Positions 30,520 through 40,442 of a stretch of DNA of 64,000 bases are shown here, one piece after another. Position numbers and translations under genes: made by a program. Numbering within the stretch: position 1 is the first letter of the stretch; every line of letters starts with the position of its first letter. The DNA is from Streptomyces sp. QL37 (GTDB taxonomy: Bacteria > Actinomycetota > Actinomycetes > Streptomycetales > Streptomycetaceae): the NCBI RefSeq assembly GCF_002941025.1, contig NZ_PTJS01000001.1, positions 4,965,472 through 5,029,471 on the forward strand, written 5' to 3'. Below the pieces are notes generated by a model. That model did not search any database. It saw only the letters and a program-made list of their open reading frames with translations, and was not told the origin of the DNA.

Positions 30520-31689
30520 ATGAGCACGAGCACGCCAGGGGGATCTCCCGAGCACGGCGGCGGCACTGATCCCGTCTCCGACGAGCAGTGGGCGGAGCTG
30601 GTCCGGCGGGCGGAGGAGGGCGGCGCCGACGCGCCGAAGGAGCCCTCGGCCCGCGCCCGGATGGTCACCGCGCGGCTGCGCGCACTGGACGAGGAGGCGG
30701 CGCGCGGCAGGGGCCGGGGCCGTAAGGGCAGGCCGGCCGAGCAGTGGCAGCCGGAGGGCTGGCGCACTGGCCCGCCGATCGGCGACGCGCGGCCCCGGAA
30801 GAGCCGCCGAGTCGCCGCGGTCCTGGGGTTCGCCGTGGTCGTGGGGGTCCTCGTGGTCAGCATGCGGCCGAGCCTGCTGACCGACCACCTGCCCGGAGGG
30901 GGCGACTCCGCGAGTGCCGGCCCGCTCCCCGCCGAGACCGCGCCGCCGACCGCCGCGCCCGCCGACGGGCCGACCGGTGACCTGCCGACCCGGGCCCGGC
31001 CGTTCCGCGGGTCGCCCGCCGTCCGCTGGGCGGACGGGGCGGAGGGCATCGAGCTCCCGGAGGCCGAGGCGGCCGGAGGGATGAGCGAGGCCGAGGTCGA
31101 GCAGGCCCTGCGCGCGACCCGGCAGCTGCTCGTCGCCGCCAACCTCGATCCCGCCACCCTGCGGGGGGAGAAGCCCGACGAGGCGCTGAACCTGCTCGAC
31201 CCGCTGCAGAAGGGCGAGCGGGCACGCCTGGAACGGTCACTTACGGAGCCCGGCGAGGACCAGGACCCGCTGATGATGTTCAGCCGGTTCGACCCGGACG
31301 AGGCACGTCTGGTGGGGGACGTCGTGAAGACCCGCGGCCGGATGACCTTCGAGGCGGGCGCCGCCGGCTCCGTCGAGGTGCACGCCGACTACACGTTCGT
31401 CTACCCGCTGGTGAAGCCGGGCGGCGACGAAGTGGCCCGCACGATCGTGCGGCGGAAACTGACGACGGCGCTGCACGACCCGGAGCGGTTCGTGGCGACG
31501 CGCGGCAAGCTCTCCGTCGTCAGTTCCGAGCAGAACGTCGGCAACACCGCCTGCGAGGTGAACGACGGCTTCCTCCACCCGTCCTTCCCGAGCGACGGCG
31601 CGAACCCTCCTCGCGGGGACGACGTGGACCCGTACGACCGCAGCGAGTGGCAGCCCGACGGCGCCTGCGGGACGGTCACGCGAACGTGA
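30520..31689 (+). CDS. membrane-anchored unknown protein
   Basis: 389 residues from ATG at 30520, preceded by a G-rich site (GGGGGAGTGGGG). A cytoplasmic charged N-terminus (DEQWAELVRRAEEGGADAP, then Arg/Gly-rich GRGRGRKGRP), one membrane segment (about 97-115, VAAVLGFAVVVGVLVVSM), a Pro/Ala-rich linker and an extracytoplasmic domain of about 230 residues (ALRATRQLLVAANLDPATLR, VHADYTFVYPLVKP, two Cys near the end). No family recognised. Convergent with the peptidoglycan-binding protein gene across a hairpin. Confidence 0.8.
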   Translation: MSTSTPGGSPEHGGGTDPVSDEQWAELVRRAEEGGADAPKEPSARARMVTARLRALDEEAARGRGRGRKGRPAEQWQPEGWRTGPPIGDARPRKSRRVAAVLGFAVVVGVLVVSMRPSLLTDHLPGGGDSASAGPLPAETAPPTAAPADGPTGDLPTRARPFRGSPAVRWADGAEGIELPEAEAAGGMSEAEVEQALRATRQLLVAANLDPATLRGEKPDEALNLLDPLQKGERARLERSLTEPGEDQDPLMMFSRFDPDEARLVGDVVKTRGRMTFEAGAAGSVEVHADYTFVYPLVKPGGDEVARTIVRRKLTTALHDPERFVATRGKLSVVSSEQNVGNTACEVNDGFLHPSFPSDGANPPRGDDVDPYDRSEWQPDGACGTVTRT

Positions 31690-31839
31690 GCGCGCCGCAG
31701 GCGGAGCCCCCCCCTCACGGCCTCACCCGTCCGGGAGTCAGGCGCTGCACCGAGAGTTGTGAGGGTGTGCGGGACCGAGGAGGCGTGGCCGTTGCCGGTG
31801 AGCGGGCCGTTGTCCCGGTCACCGGTTCCGGACACGGGT

Positions 31840-31876
31840 GCGCCCGGCCCGCGTACTGCTGAGGCGGGCCGGGCGC
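31840..31876. terminator. bidirectional terminator
   Basis: Perfect 13-bp inverted repeat (arms 31840-31852 and 31864-31876, 11-nt loop) between convergent genes ending at 31689 and 31902. Confidence 0.75.
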
Positions 31877-31901
31877 TCGCGTGCTGCCGGGGCAGGCCGG
31901 A

Positions 31902-32369
31902 TCAGAGCAGGCAGCCGTTGGGGCAGTGGCCGGCCGCCCGCTTGAGCGCGGCCTGGGTGCCCGCTCCGGCGACTCCGTCGATCGCGCCGGTGTAGCCGTA
32001 GAACAGCTGGAGATAGCGCTGCAGCGCCTTCACCGTGTTGGGGCCGACGACTCCGTCGATCCCGTCGTTGTAGCCGTGGTTCGCCTTGAGGAAGCGCTGG
32101 AACGCCTTCCAGCTGTTGGTGCCGAGCTGTCCGTCGATCGAACCGGTGTAGCCCCAGCGGGCCTTCAACGCGCCCTGGAACGCCTTGGCCTGGGAAGTGC
32201 TCAGCCCGAGGTTGACCGTCGCGAGGACACCGGCCTCGGCGCTCGCCACCGCCGTGGTGTTCTGCGCGGGTGCCGCGAAGCCGGCGCTCGCACCGGCCAG
32301 GCTCCCTACGGTGATCCCGACGGCGGCGGTGAAGCCGACGAGCGTCCTTGCCACAACCTTCTGACGCAT
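31902..32369 (-). CDS. secreted peptidoglycan-binding-domain protein
   Basis: 155 residues from ATG at 32369 (GGGGGA 5 bases upstream). Signal peptide about 1-33 (LVGFTAAVGITVGSLAGASA, then AGFAAP). The mature part has two repeats of the peptidoglycan-binding fold: AFQGALKARWGYTGSIDGQL with TNSWKAFQRFL, and YNDGIDGVVGPNTVKALQRY, plus a third partial YTGAIDGVAGAGTQAAL. It probably binds the cell wall; no catalytic domain is attached. Confidence 0.85.
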   Translation of the reverse strand: MRQKVVARTLVGFTAAVGITVGSLAGASAGFAAPAQNTTAVASAEAGVLATVNLGLSTSQAKAFQGALKARWGYTGSIDGQLGTNSWKAFQRFLKANHGYNDGIDGVVGPNTVKALQRYLQLFYGYTGAIDGVAGAGTQAALKRAAGHCPNGCLL

Positions 32370-32558
32370 GCGTTCCCCCATGGGTTTCGTGGAGCGGCCG
32401 GACCGTGCCCCGGCCCCCGCCGCCCGGTGGTGCGGCCGGGGTCGTGTTCCCCGTGCCGCGCTGGACCTGAGCTTCCCGGTACGGGGACCTGACCGGCCAG
32501 GTCCTTCGACCCTGTTCGAAAAGCCCAGAACACAGGGGAGGAGGCGGATGCTCCGGAT

Positions 32559-33011
32559 CTACCGGGCCCGCACCATGAACACGTCGACCGGGTCCTCGCG
32601 CTCCAGGACGAACCCGTGGCGCTCGTACAGCCTGCGGGCCGCGCTGCCCTGGAGGACGTTCAGGCGAACCGGCAGGCCCTCGGCGTCGGTGCGGGCCAGG
32701 AGCCGGGTGAGGACGGCGGTGCCGATGCCTCCGCCCTGGAGCTCCGGGGCGAGGTAGAAGTGCTCCAGGCACCAGCCGTCCTCGGAGGGACGCAGGGCCA
32801 CGCACCCCGCGACGGCCCCGTCGGCCTCCACCACGGAGGTGTGCTCGGGGGTGAAGGCGTCACGCAGCCGCTGCCGGACCCGGTGCTCGTCGTACCGGCC
32901 GAGGCGTTCCAGGTCGGGGCGCATCACCACGGCCCGGATCCCGGCTATCGCCTCGACGTCATCGGGCGTGGCCGGGCGCAGGCTCCAGGCCTGGACGGTG
33001 CTCGTGGGCAT
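32559..33011 (-). CDS. GNAT family N-acetyltransferase
   Basis: 150 residues. LRPATPDDVEAIAGIRAVVM at the start, and the acetyl-CoA-binding motif FYLAPELQGGGIGTAVLTRL (about 86-105) in the expected place, followed by LNVLQGSAARRLYERHGFVL. This is a compact single-domain GNAT. The acceptor substrate cannot be told from sequence. Confidence 0.9.
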   Translation of the reverse strand: MPTSTVQAWSLRPATPDDVEAIAGIRAVVMRPDLERLGRYDEHRVRQRLRDAFTPEHTSVVEADGAVAGCVALRPSEDGWCLEHFYLAPELQGGGIGTAVLTRLLARTDAEGLPVRLNVLQGSAARRLYERHGFVLEREDPVDVFMVRAR

Positions 33012-33066
33012 GGCCGGATTCTGTCAGGCCTCCGCGGCCGGTCGCCGTGGAGGCCCGACGGCGGCG

Positions 33067-34038
33067 TCAGGCGGTGGCGAGCGCCGTGCGCAGGGTGGCG
33101 ACGGCCTGGGCGATGGCGGCCTCGGCGGCGTGCGTCCCGCGCAGGGCGTTGAGCATCACGAAGTCGTGGATGACGCCCTGGTAGCGGACGGCGGTCACCG
33201 GCACCCCGGCCTCGCGCAGCTTGGCCGCGTACGCCTCGCCCTCGTCCCGCAGGACGTCGGCCTCACCGGTGATGACCAGGGCCGGAGGCAGACCGGTGAG
33301 CTGGTCGACGGTGGCGCGCAGGGGCGACGCGGTGATCTCGGCGCGCTGCTTCTCATCGGTCGTGTACTGGTCCCAGAACCACTGCATGGCGTCGCGGCGC
33401 AGGAAGTAGCCCTCGGCGAACTCGTGGTACGAGGGGGTGTCGAAGGCGGCGTCGGTGACCGGGTAGAACAGCACCTGGTGGGCGAAGGAGACGTCGCCGC
33501 GCTCCTTGGCGAGCAGGGTCAGGACCGTCGCCATGTTGCCGCCGACGGAGTCCCCGGCCACGGCCAGCCGCGCGGGGTCGAGGCCGTGGGCCGCGCCCTC
33601 CGTGGTGACCCAGCGGGCGACCGCGTAGCTCTGCTCGACGGCCACGGGGTAGCGGGCCTCGGGCGAGAGGTCGTACTCGGGGAAGACGACCGCCGCCCGC
33701 GCTCCGACGGCCAGTTCCCGCACGAGGCGGTCATGGGTGTGGGCGTTGCCGAACACCCAGCCGGCGCCGTGGACGTACAGCACGACGGGCAGCGGTCCCT
33801 CGGCGCCGGCGGGGCGCGTGACGCGGACCCGGACCGATCCGGTCGGTCCGCCCCCGACGGTGACCCACTCCTGGACGACCTCGGGCGCGTCGACGGGACC
33901 GGACTGCACCTCGTCCACGGCCTTGCGGCCCTCGGCCGGACCGAGGTCGAAGAGGTACGGCGGGTTCGCGGTGGCCTCGGCGAAGGCGGCGGCAGCGGGT
34001 TCCAGTACGACCGGACGGGGGCTGGTCTGCTCGGACAT
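33067..34038 (-). CDS. alpha/beta hydrolase (hormone-sensitive-lipase-like esterase)
   Basis: 323 residues. Oxyanion-hole motif HGAGW (residues 90-94, variant of HGGGW), nucleophile Ser164 in GDSVGGN, probable acid Asp261 in TGEADVLRDEG and His291 in GVIHDFVML complete the triad. It lacks a signal peptide and should act on small esters in the cytoplasm. It is divergent from the MarR/OhrR-type gene, whose operator lies just upstream of its start, so it is the probable target of that regulator. Confidence 0.9.
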   Translation of the reverse strand: MSEQTSPRPVVLEPAAAAFAEATANPPYLFDLGPAEGRKAVDEVQSGPVDAPEVVQEWVTVGGGPTGSVRVRVTRPAGAEGPLPVVLYVHGAGWVFGNAHTHDRLVRELAVGARAAVVFPEYDLSPEARYPVAVEQSYAVARWVTTEGAAHGLDPARLAVAGDSVGGNMATVLTLLAKERGDVSFAHQVLFYPVTDAAFDTPSYHEFAEGYFLRRDAMQWFWDQYTTDEKQRAEITASPLRATVDQLTGLPPALVITGEADVLRDEGEAYAAKLREAGVPVTAVRYQGVIHDFVMLNALRGTHAAEAAIAQAVATLRTALATA

Positions 34039-34103
34039 GACGGGCTCCTCGGGGCAAGGACGGGGCGGCCACCCGAAGCGGTGGCCGCAGTCGAACCATA
34101 GCG

Positions 34104-34133
34104 CTCGACTAAGTCGTGCACAACTTAATCGAG
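34104..34133. promoter_or_regulatory. MarR/OhrR-type operator palindrome
   Basis: A 30-bp inverted repeat centred on GTGCAC; the half-sites (CTCGACTAAGTCGTG and the complement of CACAACTTAATCGAG) agree at 13 of 15 positions. It lies 65 bp upstream of the hydrolase start and 91 bp upstream of the regulator start. Confidence 0.75.
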
Positions 34134-34224
34134 CACGAAGTGGTCGCGGGCACCTGAAGGGTTACACTCGAAGGGCTCTGTTGCCCCACGGGCAGATCGT
34201 CGACGGAAGCGAGGAGTCCGCCCC

Positions 34225-34683
34225 ATGGCCACCGCCGCGAACACCCCGCCCGCCGAGGGGTCGCTCCAACTCCAGGACCAGCTCTGTTTCGCCCTGTACG
34301 CCGCCTCGCGTGCGGTGACGGCGCGCTACCGTCCCCTGCTGGACGAGCTGGGCCTGACCTACCCGCAGTACCTGGTGATGCTGGTCCTCTGGGAGCGGGA
34401 CGCCGTCTCCGTGCGGGACCTGGGCGGAGCGCTGCAACTGGAGTCGAGCACGCTCTCGCCGCTCCTCAAGCGCCTGGAGGCGAACGGCCTGGTCCGCCGC
34501 GAACGGCGGGCGGACGACGAGCGCTCGGTGGCGGTGCGCCTCACCGGCGCGGGCGCGGACCTGCGGGAGCGGGCGCGCGCGGTGCCTCTCGCCATCGGTG
34601 ACGCGATGGGGCTGACGCCCGAGCAGGACGCCACCGCCAAGCACCTGCTCCGGCTGCTGACCGAGAACGTCACGCGCGGCTGA
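34225..34683 (+). CDS. MarR-family regulator, OhrR-like
   Basis: 152 residues. The N-terminal DQLCFALYAASRAVTARYRP has the single redox Cys (Cys21) typical of one-Cys OhrR regulators that sense organic hydroperoxides. The winged helix follows: LTYPQYLVMLVLWERDAVSV, ALQLESSTLSPLLKRLEANG (recognition helix), and the wing RRERRADDERSVAVRLT. Adjacent palindrome and divergent hydrolase suggest local control. The partner here is an esterase rather than the usual Ohr peroxidase, so the inducer is uncertain. Confidence 0.88.
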   Translation: MATAANTPPAEGSLQLQDQLCFALYAASRAVTARYRPLLDELGLTYPQYLVMLVLWERDAVSVRDLGGALQLESSTLSPLLKRLEANGLVRRERRADDERSVAVRLTGAGADLRERARAVPLAIGDAMGLTPEQDATAKHLLRLLTENVTRG

Positions 34684-34741
34684 GGCGCCGGATGAGCGGG
34701 TGTCGCGGCCGGGTGCGACGGGCCTCGAAGCGTGCCCGCGT

Positions 34742-34769
34742 TTGACCGGTCCCCCGCAGGGGGTAAGAT
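34742..34769 (+). promoter_or_regulatory. S10 operon promoter candidate
   Basis: TTGACC (34742-34747), 16-bp spacer, TAAGAT (34764-34769), a good principal-sigma promoter match; gives a leader of about 350 nt. Confidence 0.65.
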
Positions 34770-35038
34770 CCCCGGCTCGATTGGCCAGGCCCCCGAGCCG
34801 TGTGGCACACTAGCCAGGTTGCTCGGTTGAGTGTCAATGCTGCGCGCCTCCCGCCGGGAGGACCGGAAGCGAGTCCCACAGTACTCGTCGACCCCAGGGT
34901 CGGACGTACGGGAATCTTTCGGGAAGCGTCAGTGGGGCGCTGACCAGGCACCCGGTGGGGTTTCGCCCCCGGCAGCGCGGTTTCGGCCCGCACCCCCTTG
35001 GTTGGGAAATCCTTCGGGAGATCTTCGTAGAGGGGATG

Positions 35039-35063
35039 CGACACGCCCGACCGCGTGGGTCGG
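35039..35063 (+). promoter_or_regulatory. leader element shared with rpsL
   Basis: 24 of 25 bases identical to 23664-23688, with the hairpin CCGACC-GCGTG-GGTCGG at 35047-35063, 63 nt before the rpsJ start. Same element, same distance class, in front of two ribosomal operons. Confidence 0.6.
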
Positions 35064-35126
35064 AGGCGGAGTTACGAGAACTCCCGGGTTCCAGAGCGTT
35101 ATTGAGAGACAGGACTACTAGTAGCC

Positions 35127-35435
35127 ATGGCGGGACAGAAGATCCGCATCCGGCTCAAGGCCTACGACCACGAGGTCATCGACTCCTCGGCGAAGAAGAT
35201 CGTCGAGACGGTGACGCGCACTGGTGCGTCGGTCGCGGGCCCGGTGCCGCTGCCCACTGAGAAGAACGTGTACTGCGTCATCAAGTCGCCGCACAAGTAC
35301 AAGGACTCTCGCGAGCACTTCGAGATGCGCACGCACAAGCGCCTCATCGACATCCTCGACCCCACGCCGAAGACGGTTGACTCGCTGATGCGCCTCGACC
35401 TGCCGGCGGGCGTCGACATCGAGATCAAGCTCTGA
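35127..35435 (+). CDS. rpsJ: 30S ribosomal protein S10
   Basis: 102 residues, [20 protein letters not shown] to DIEIKL, the usual length. Part of the 30S head and, as NusE, of antitermination complexes. First gene of the S10 cluster. Confidence 0.98.
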   Translation: MAGQKIRIRLKAYDHEVIDSSAKKIVETVTRTGASVAGPVPLPTEKNVYCVIKSPHKYKDSREHFEMRTHKRLIDILDPTPKTVDSLMRLDLPAGVDIEIKL

Positions 35436-35449
35436 GGGGACGGGCCGAG

Positions 35450-36094
35450 ATGAGCAAGAACATCAAGGGCGTCCTGGGCGAGAAGCTCGGCATGACCCAG
35501 GTCTGGGACGAGAACAACCGGGTCGTCCCGGTGACCGTCGTCAAGGCCGGGCCGTGCGTCGTGACGCAGGTTCGTACGAACGACAGCGACGGCTACGAGT
35601 CGGTCCAGATCGCCTTCGGCGAGATCGACCCGCGCAAGGTGAACAAGCCCCTCAAGGGCCACTTCGCCAAGGCCGACGTGACCCCGCGCCGCCACCTGGT
35701 GGAGCTCCGCACCCCTGACGCCAGCGAGTACACGCTGGGCCAGGAGGTCACTGCCGAGGTGTTCGAGTCCGGCGTCAAGGTCGACGTCACGGGCAAGAGC
35801 AAGGGCAAGGGCTTCGCCGGTGTCATGAAGCGTCACAACTTCAAGGGCCTCGGCGCCGGCCACGGCGTCCAGCGCAAGCACCGTTCCCCCGGTTCGATCG
35901 GTGGCTGCGCCACCCCTGGGCGTGTCTTCAAGGGCATGCGCATGGCCGGTCGGATGGGTAACGAGCGCGTCACCACCCAGAACCTGACCATCCACGCGGT
36001 TGACGCGGAGAAGGGTCTGCTGCTCATCAAGGGCGCGGTCCCCGGTCCGAACGGCGGCCTCGTCCTGGTCCGTACCGCGGCCAAGGGGGCTTGA
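35450..36094 (+). CDS. rplC: 50S ribosomal protein L3
   Basis: 214 residues. [20 protein letters not shown] at the start and the conserved [20 protein letters not shown] loop that reaches the peptidyl-transferase centre (about 143-162). 14 bp after rpsJ, 4 bp before rplD. Confidence 0.98.
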   Translation: MSKNIKGVLGEKLGMTQVWDENNRVVPVTVVKAGPCVVTQVRTNDSDGYESVQIAFGEIDPRKVNKPLKGHFAKADVTPRRHLVELRTPDASEYTLGQEVTAEVFESGVKVDVTGKSKGKGFAGVMKRHNFKGLGAGHGVQRKHRSPGSIGGCATPGRVFKGMRMAGRMGNERVTTQNLTIHAVDAEKGLLLIKGAVPGPNGGLVLVRTAAKGA

Positions 36095-36098
36095 GGTA

Positions 36099-36749
36099 AT
36101 GAGCACCATTGACATCCTTTCGCCGGCAGGCGACAAGGCCGGTACCGTCGAGCTCCCCGCGGAGATCTTCGACGCGAAGACCAGCGTTCCGCTGATCCAC
36201 CAGGTCGTCGTCGCACAGCTGGCAGCTGCCCGTCAGGGCACGCACAAGACCAAGTCCCGTGGCGAGGTCCGCGGTGGTGGGCGCAAGCCGTACCGCCAGA
36301 AGGGCACCGGCCGCGCGCGCCAGGGTTCGACCCGCGCGCCGCAGTTCGCCGGCGGTGGCGTCGTCCACGGCCCGCAGCCGCGTGACTACTCGCAGCGCAC
36401 CCCGAAGAAGATGAAGGCCGCCGCCCTGCGCGGTGCCCTCTCGGACCGGGCGCGTCACTCCCGCATCCACGTCGTCACCGGCGTGGTCGAGGGTGGGATC
36501 TCCACCAAGGCCGCCAAGACGCTGCTCGGCAAGATCTCGGAGCGCAGCAACCTGCTCCTGGTCGTCGACCGCGCCGACGAGGCCGCGTGGCTGTCCGCGC
36601 GCAACCTGCCCCAGGTGCACATCCTGGAGCCGGGCCAGCTGAACACGTACGACGTGATCGTCTCTGACGACGTGGTCTTCACCCAGGCCGCTTTCGAGTC
36701 CTTCGTGTCTGGCCCCCAGACCGCTGAGACCGAAGGGAGCGCCGCCTGA
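36099..36749 (+). CDS. rplD: 50S ribosomal protein L4
   Basis: 216 residues from ATG at 36099 ([20 protein letters not shown]); the open frame before it overlaps rplC and is not coding. The extended loop [20 protein letters not shown] (about 64-83) lines the exit tunnel. In E. coli L4 represses the S10 operon. Its stop overlaps the rplW start by one base. Confidence 0.97.
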   Translation: MSTIDILSPAGDKAGTVELPAEIFDAKTSVPLIHQVVVAQLAAARQGTHKTKSRGEVRGGGRKPYRQKGTGRARQGSTRAPQFAGGGVVHGPQPRDYSQRTPKKMKAAALRGALSDRARHSRIHVVTGVVEGGISTKAAKTLLGKISERSNLLLVVDRADEAAWLSARNLPQVHILEPGQLNTYDVIVSDDVVFTQAAFESFVSGPQTAETEGSAA

Positions 36750-37072
36750 TGAGTGAGGCGACCGTTACCAGCAAGACCTACTCGGACCCGCGCGACGTTC
36801 TCGTCAAGCCGGTTGTTTCCGAGAAGAGCTACGCGCTGCTCGACGAGAACAAGTACACGTTCATCGTCGCGCCCGGCTCCAACAAGACCCAGATCAAGCA
36901 GGCCGTGGAAGCGGTCTTCTCGGTCAAGGTCACCGGGGTCAACACGATCAACCGGCAGGGTAAGCGCAAGCGCACCAAGACCGGTTTCGGCAAGCGCGCC
37001 GACACGAAGCGCGCCATCGTGACCCTCGCCGAGGGCGACCGTATCGACATCTTCGGCGGCCCGACCTCCTGA
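36749..37072 (+). CDS. rplW: 50S ribosomal protein L23
   Basis: 107 residues, exit-tunnel rim protein that docks SRP and trigger factor. [20 protein letters not shown] and [20 protein letters not shown] are the family's core segments. TGATG overlap with rplD implies coupling. Confidence 0.97.
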   Translation: MSEATVTSKTYSDPRDVLVKPVVSEKSYALLDENKYTFIVAPGSNKTQIKQAVEAVFSVKVTGVNTINRQGKRKRTKTGFGKRADTKRAIVTLAEGDRIDIFGGPTS

Positions 37073-37111
37073 CGGAGGTCGAGTCGTCCGGAATCGGACG
37101 AGGACTGAGAA

Positions 37112-37948
37112 ATGGGTATCCGCAAGTACAAGCCGACGACCCCGGGCCGTCGTGGCTCCAGCGTCGCCGACTTTGTCGAGATCACGCGGTCCACGCCGGA
37201 GAAGTCGCTGGTCCGCCCCCTGCACAGCAAGGGCGGCCGTAACAACGCCGGTCGTGTGACCGTTCGCCACCAGGGTGGTGGCCACAAGCGCGCCTACCGC
37301 GTGATCGACTTCCGTCGTCACGACAAGGACGGCGTGCCGGCCAAGGTCGCGCACATCGAGTACGACCCCAACCGCACCGCGCGCATCGCGCTGCTGCACT
37401 ACGCGGACGGCGAGAAGCGTTACATCGTCGCCCCCCGTGGTCTGTCGCAGGGTGACCGTGTCGAGAACGGTCCGGGCGCCGACATCAAGCCGGGCAACAA
37501 CCTGGCGCTGCGCAACATCCCGGTCGGTACGACCATCCACGCCATCGAGCTGCGGCCCGGCGGCGGCGCGAAGTTCGCCCGTTCCGCGGGTGCCTCCGTG
37601 CAGCTGCTGGCGAAGGAGGGCACGATGGCCCACCTTCGTATGCCTTCCGGTGAGATCCGGCTGGTCGACGCCCGCTGCCGCGCCACGATCGGCGAGGTCG
37701 GCAACGCCGAGCAGTCGAACATCAACTGGGGCAAGGCCGGCCGCATGCGCTGGAAGGGCGTTCGCCCGACCGTCCGCGGTGTCGCGATGAACCCGGTTGA
37801 CCACCCGCACGGTGGTGGTGAAGGCAAGACCTCCGGTGGACGTCACCCGGTCTCGCCGTGGGGTCAGAAGGAGGGTCGTACTCGCTCGCCGAAGAAGGCA
37901 TCGAGCAAGTACATCGTCCGCCGCCGCAAGACGAACAAGAAGCGCTAG
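37112..37948 (+). CDS. rplB: 50S ribosomal protein L2
   Basis: 278 residues. [20 protein letters not shown] at the N-terminus and the near-invariant [13 protein letters not shown] (about 226-238), whose His is needed for peptidyl-transferase centre structure. Basic C-terminus RRRKTNKKR. Confidence 0.98.
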   Translation: MGIRKYKPTTPGRRGSSVADFVEITRSTPEKSLVRPLHSKGGRNNAGRVTVRHQGGGHKRAYRVIDFRRHDKDGVPAKVAHIEYDPNRTARIALLHYADGEKRYIVAPRGLSQGDRVENGPGADIKPGNNLALRNIPVGTTIHAIELRPGGGAKFARSAGASVQLLAKEGTMAHLRMPSGEIRLVDARCRATIGEVGNAEQSNINWGKAGRMRWKGVRPTVRGVAMNPVDHPHGGGEGKTSGGRHPVSPWGQKEGRTRSPKKASSKYIVRRRKTNKKR

Positions 37949-37960
37949 GAGCGGGTTTAG

Positions 37961-38242
37961 ATGCCGCGCAGTCTCAAGAAGGGGCCCTTCGTCGACGGCC
38001 ACCTCATCAAGAAGGTGGACGTACAGAACGAGGCAGGCACCAAGAACGTCATCAAGACCTGGTCCCGTCGCTCGATGATCGTCCCGGCAATGCTGGGCCA
38101 CACCATCGCGGTGCACAACGGCAAGATCCACGTCCCGGTGTTCGTCACCGAGTCGATGGTCGGCCACAAGCTCGGCGAGTTCTCGCCGACTCGCACCTTC
38201 CGCGGCCACGTCAAGGACGACCGGAAGTCGAAGCGCCGCTAA
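37961..38242 (+). CDS. rpsS: 30S ribosomal protein S19
   Basis: 93 residues, [20 protein letters not shown] to KSKRR, with [16 protein letters not shown]. Head protein paired with S13. 12 bp after rplB. Confidence 0.98.
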   Translation: MPRSLKKGPFVDGHLIKKVDVQNEAGTKNVIKTWSRRSMIVPAMLGHTIAVHNGKIHVPVFVTESMVGHKLGEFSPTRTFRGHVKDDRKSKRR

Positions 38243-38285
38243 CCGCGGGGTGGAAACGACTATGACTTACACCGAAGGGACAACC

Positions 38286-38633
38286 ATGGAAGCCAGGGCC
38301 CAGGCGCGGTACATCCGCGTCACGCCCATGAAGGCCCGCCGAGTGGTGGACCTCATCCGTGGCATGGACGCCACGGAGGCTCAGGCGGTCCTGCGTTTCG
38401 CCCCGCAGGCCGCGAGCGTGCCGGTTGGCAAGGTGCTTGACAGCGCCATCGCCAACGCTGCACACAACTACGACCACACCGACGCCTCTTCGCTGGTCAT
38501 CAGCGAGGCGTTCGTGGACGAGGGCCCGACCCTGAAGCGGTTCCGTCCGCGTGCTCAGGGCCGTGCCTACCGGATCCGTAAGCGGACCAGCCACATCACC
38601 GTGGTCGTCAGCAGCAAGGAAGGAACCCGGTAA
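38286..38633 (+). CDS. rplV: 50S ribosomal protein L22
   Basis: 115 residues from ATG at 38286 ([20 protein letters not shown]), with AAGGG 6 bases upstream. In-frame ATGs at 38250 and 38262 would add 12 or 8 residues and cannot be excluded. The tunnel hairpin [20 protein letters not shown] is intact; this is the region altered in some macrolide-resistant strains. Stop overlaps the rpsC start by one base. Confidence 0.93.
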   Translation: MEARAQARYIRVTPMKARRVVDLIRGMDATEAQAVLRFAPQAASVPVGKVLDSAIANAAHNYDHTDASSLVISEAFVDEGPTLKRFRPRAQGRAYRIRKRTSHITVVVSSKEGTR

Positions 38634-39469
38634 TGGGCCAGAAGGTAAACCCGCACGGGTTCCGGCTCGGCATTACCACGGACTTCAAGTCCCGTTGGTA
38701 CGCCGACAAGCTGTACAAGGACTACGTCAAGGAAGACGTCGCCATTCGTCGCATGATGACGAAGGGCATGGAGCGGGCCGGCATCTCCAAGGTGGAGATC
38801 GAGCGCACCCGCGACCGCGTCCGCGTTGACATCCACACCGCCCGCCCGGGCATCGTCATCGGCCGCCGCGGCGCCGAGGCCGACCGCATCCGTGGCGAGC
38901 TGGAGAAGCTGACCGGCAAGCAGGTCCAGCTGAACATCCTCGAGGTCAAGAACCCCGAGGTGGACGCTCAGCTGGTGGCCCAGGCCGTCGCCGAGCAGCT
39001 CTCCTCCCGCGTCTCCTTCCGTCGTGCCATGCGTAAGAGCATGCAGAGCACGATGAAGGCCGGCGCCAAGGGCATCAAGATCCAGTGCGGTGGCCGCCTC
39101 GGCGGCGCCGAGATGTCCCGCTCGGAGTTCTACCGCGAGGGCCGCGTGCCCCTGCACACGCTCCGTGCGAACGTCGACTACGGCTTCTTCGAGGCCAAGA
39201 CGACCTTCGGCCGCATCGGTGTGAAGGTCTGGATCTACAAGGGCGACGTCAAGAACATCGCCGAGGTCCGCGCCGAGAACGCAGCGGCTCGCGCCGGCAA
39301 CCGTCCGGCTCGTGGCGGCGCTGACCGCCCGGCCGGCCGTGGTGGCCGTGGTGGCGAGCGTGGCGGTCGCGGCCGCAAGCCGCAGCAGTCCGCGCCGGCA
39401 GCGGAGGCCCCCAAGGCCGACGCTCCCGCCGCCGCTGCTCCGGCTGAGAGCACCGGAACGGAGGCCTGA
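38633..39469 (+). CDS. rpsC: 30S ribosomal protein S3
   Basis: 278 residues. KH domain with [20 protein letters not shown] (about 64-83), then the S3 C-terminal domain. From about 220 there is a Gly/Arg-rich and Ala/Pro-rich extension ([20 protein letters not shown]) typical of Streptomyces. Part of the mRNA entry site. Confidence 0.97.
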   Translation: MGQKVNPHGFRLGITTDFKSRWYADKLYKDYVKEDVAIRRMMTKGMERAGISKVEIERTRDRVRVDIHTARPGIVIGRRGAEADRIRGELEKLTGKQVQLNILEVKNPEVDAQLVAQAVAEQLSSRVSFRRAMRKSMQSTMKAGAKGIKIQCGGRLGGAEMSRSEFYREGRVPLHTLRANVDYGFFEAKTTFGRIGVKVWIYKGDVKNIAEVRAENAAARAGNRPARGGADRPAGRGGRGGERGGRGRKPQQSAPAAEAPKADAPAAAAPAESTGTEA

Positions 39470-39474
39470 CCGAA

Positions 39475-39894
39475 ATGCTGATCCCCCGTAGGGTCAAGCA
39501 CCGCAAGCAGCACCACCCGAAGCGCAGCGGTATGTCCAAGGGTGGCACGCAGGTTGCGTTCGGCGAGTACGGCATCCAGGCGCTGTCCCCGGCGTACGTG
39601 ACGAACCGCCAGATCGAGGCAGCTCGTATCGCGATGACCCGCCACATCAAGCGTGGCGGCAAGGTCTGGATCAACATCTACCCGGACCGCCCCCTGACGA
39701 AGAAGCCCGCCGAGACCCGCATGGGTTCCGGTAAGGGTTCTCCCGAGTGGTGGATCGCGAACGTCAAGCCCGGTCGGGTGATGTTCGAGCTGTCCTACCC
39801 GAACGAGAAGATTGCTCGTGAGGCGCTCACCCGCGCTGCTCACAAGCTTCCGATGAAGTGCCGGATCGTTCGGCGCGAGGCAGGTGAGTCGTGA
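39475..39894 (+). CDS. rplP: 50S ribosomal protein L16
   Basis: 139 residues, [20 protein letters not shown] start. [20 protein letters not shown] and [20 protein letters not shown] are the conserved segments near the A-site tRNA elbow. Stop overlaps rpmC by one base. Confidence 0.98.
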   Translation: MLIPRRVKHRKQHHPKRSGMSKGGTQVAFGEYGIQALSPAYVTNRQIEAARIAMTRHIKRGGKVWINIYPDRPLTKKPAETRMGSGKGSPEWWIANVKPGRVMFELSYPNEKIAREALTRAAHKLPMKCRIVRREAGES

Positions 39895-40118
39895 TGTCGG
39901 CCGGTACCAAGGCGTCCGAGCTGCGCGAGCTGGGCAACGAGGAGCTTCTCAACAAGCTCCGCGAGGCCAAGGAAGAGCTGTTCAACCTCCGCTTCCAGGC
40001 GGCGACGGGCCAGCTCGAGAACCACGGTCGGCTCAAGTCCGTCCGTAAGGACATCGCCCGGATCTACACCCTGATGCGCGAGCGCGAGCTGGGCATCGAG
40101 ACGGTGGAGAGCGTCTGA
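39894..40118 (+). CDS. rpmC: 50S ribosomal protein L29
   Basis: 74 residues from ATG at 39894, whose A is the last base of the rplP stop (a GTG three bases earlier is also in frame). Helical hairpin with [20 protein letters not shown]. Located by the tunnel exit next to L23. Its stop overlaps the rpsQ start by one base. Confidence 0.96.
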   Translation: MSAGTKASELRELGNEELLNKLREAKEELFNLRFQAATGQLENHGRLKSVRKDIARIYTLMRERELGIETVESV

Positions 40119-40402
40119 TGAGCGAGAAGACTGTGACTGAGACGAACACCGACCGCGGTTTCCGTAAGACCCGTGAGGGTCTGGTCGTCAGCGACAAGAT
40201 GGACAAGACCGTCGTCGTCGCTGTCGAGGACCGCGTCAAGCACGCGCTGTACGGCAAGGTCATCCGCCGTACGAACAAGCTCAAGGCCCACGACGAGCAG
40301 AACGCTGCAGGCGTCGGCGACCGCGTTGTCATCATGGAGACGCGTCCGCTGTCCGCCACGAAGCGCTGGCGCATCGTCGAGATCCTCGAGAAGGCCAAGT
40401 AA
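40118..40402 (+). CDS. rpsQ: 30S ribosomal protein S17
   Basis: 94 residues; [20 protein letters not shown] (about 21-40) and the OB-fold end [20 protein letters not shown]. Last gene before a 100-bp gap with two hairpins that divides the S10 and spc groups. Confidence 0.97.
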   Translation: MSEKTVTETNTDRGFRKTREGLVVSDKMDKTVVVAVEDRVKHALYGKVIRRTNKLKAHDEQNAAGVGDRVVIMETRPLSATKRWRIVEILEKAK

Positions 40403-40404
40403 TT

Positions 40405-40426
40405 CCTGAGGGGCATCCCCCTCAGG
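40405..40426 (+). terminator. hairpin 1 between rpsQ and rplN
   Basis: Perfect 9-bp stem (CCTGAGGGG, CATC loop, CCCCTCAGG) starting 3 bases after the rpsQ stop. Likely a partial terminator or mRNA 3' end at the S10/spc boundary. Confidence 0.6.
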
Positions 40427-40442
40427 CAAGTTCCGCCAGGCT

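Larger units (their letters stand above)
34684..35126 (+). other. 443-bp leader region before rpsJ
   Basis: No gene seen. It holds the promoter candidate at 34742-34769, further weak TAGCCA-like hexamers, and the 25-nt hairpin element at 35039-35063 shared with the rpsL leader. The long untranslated leader is consistent with RNA-level control of the S10 cluster. Confidence 0.7.
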
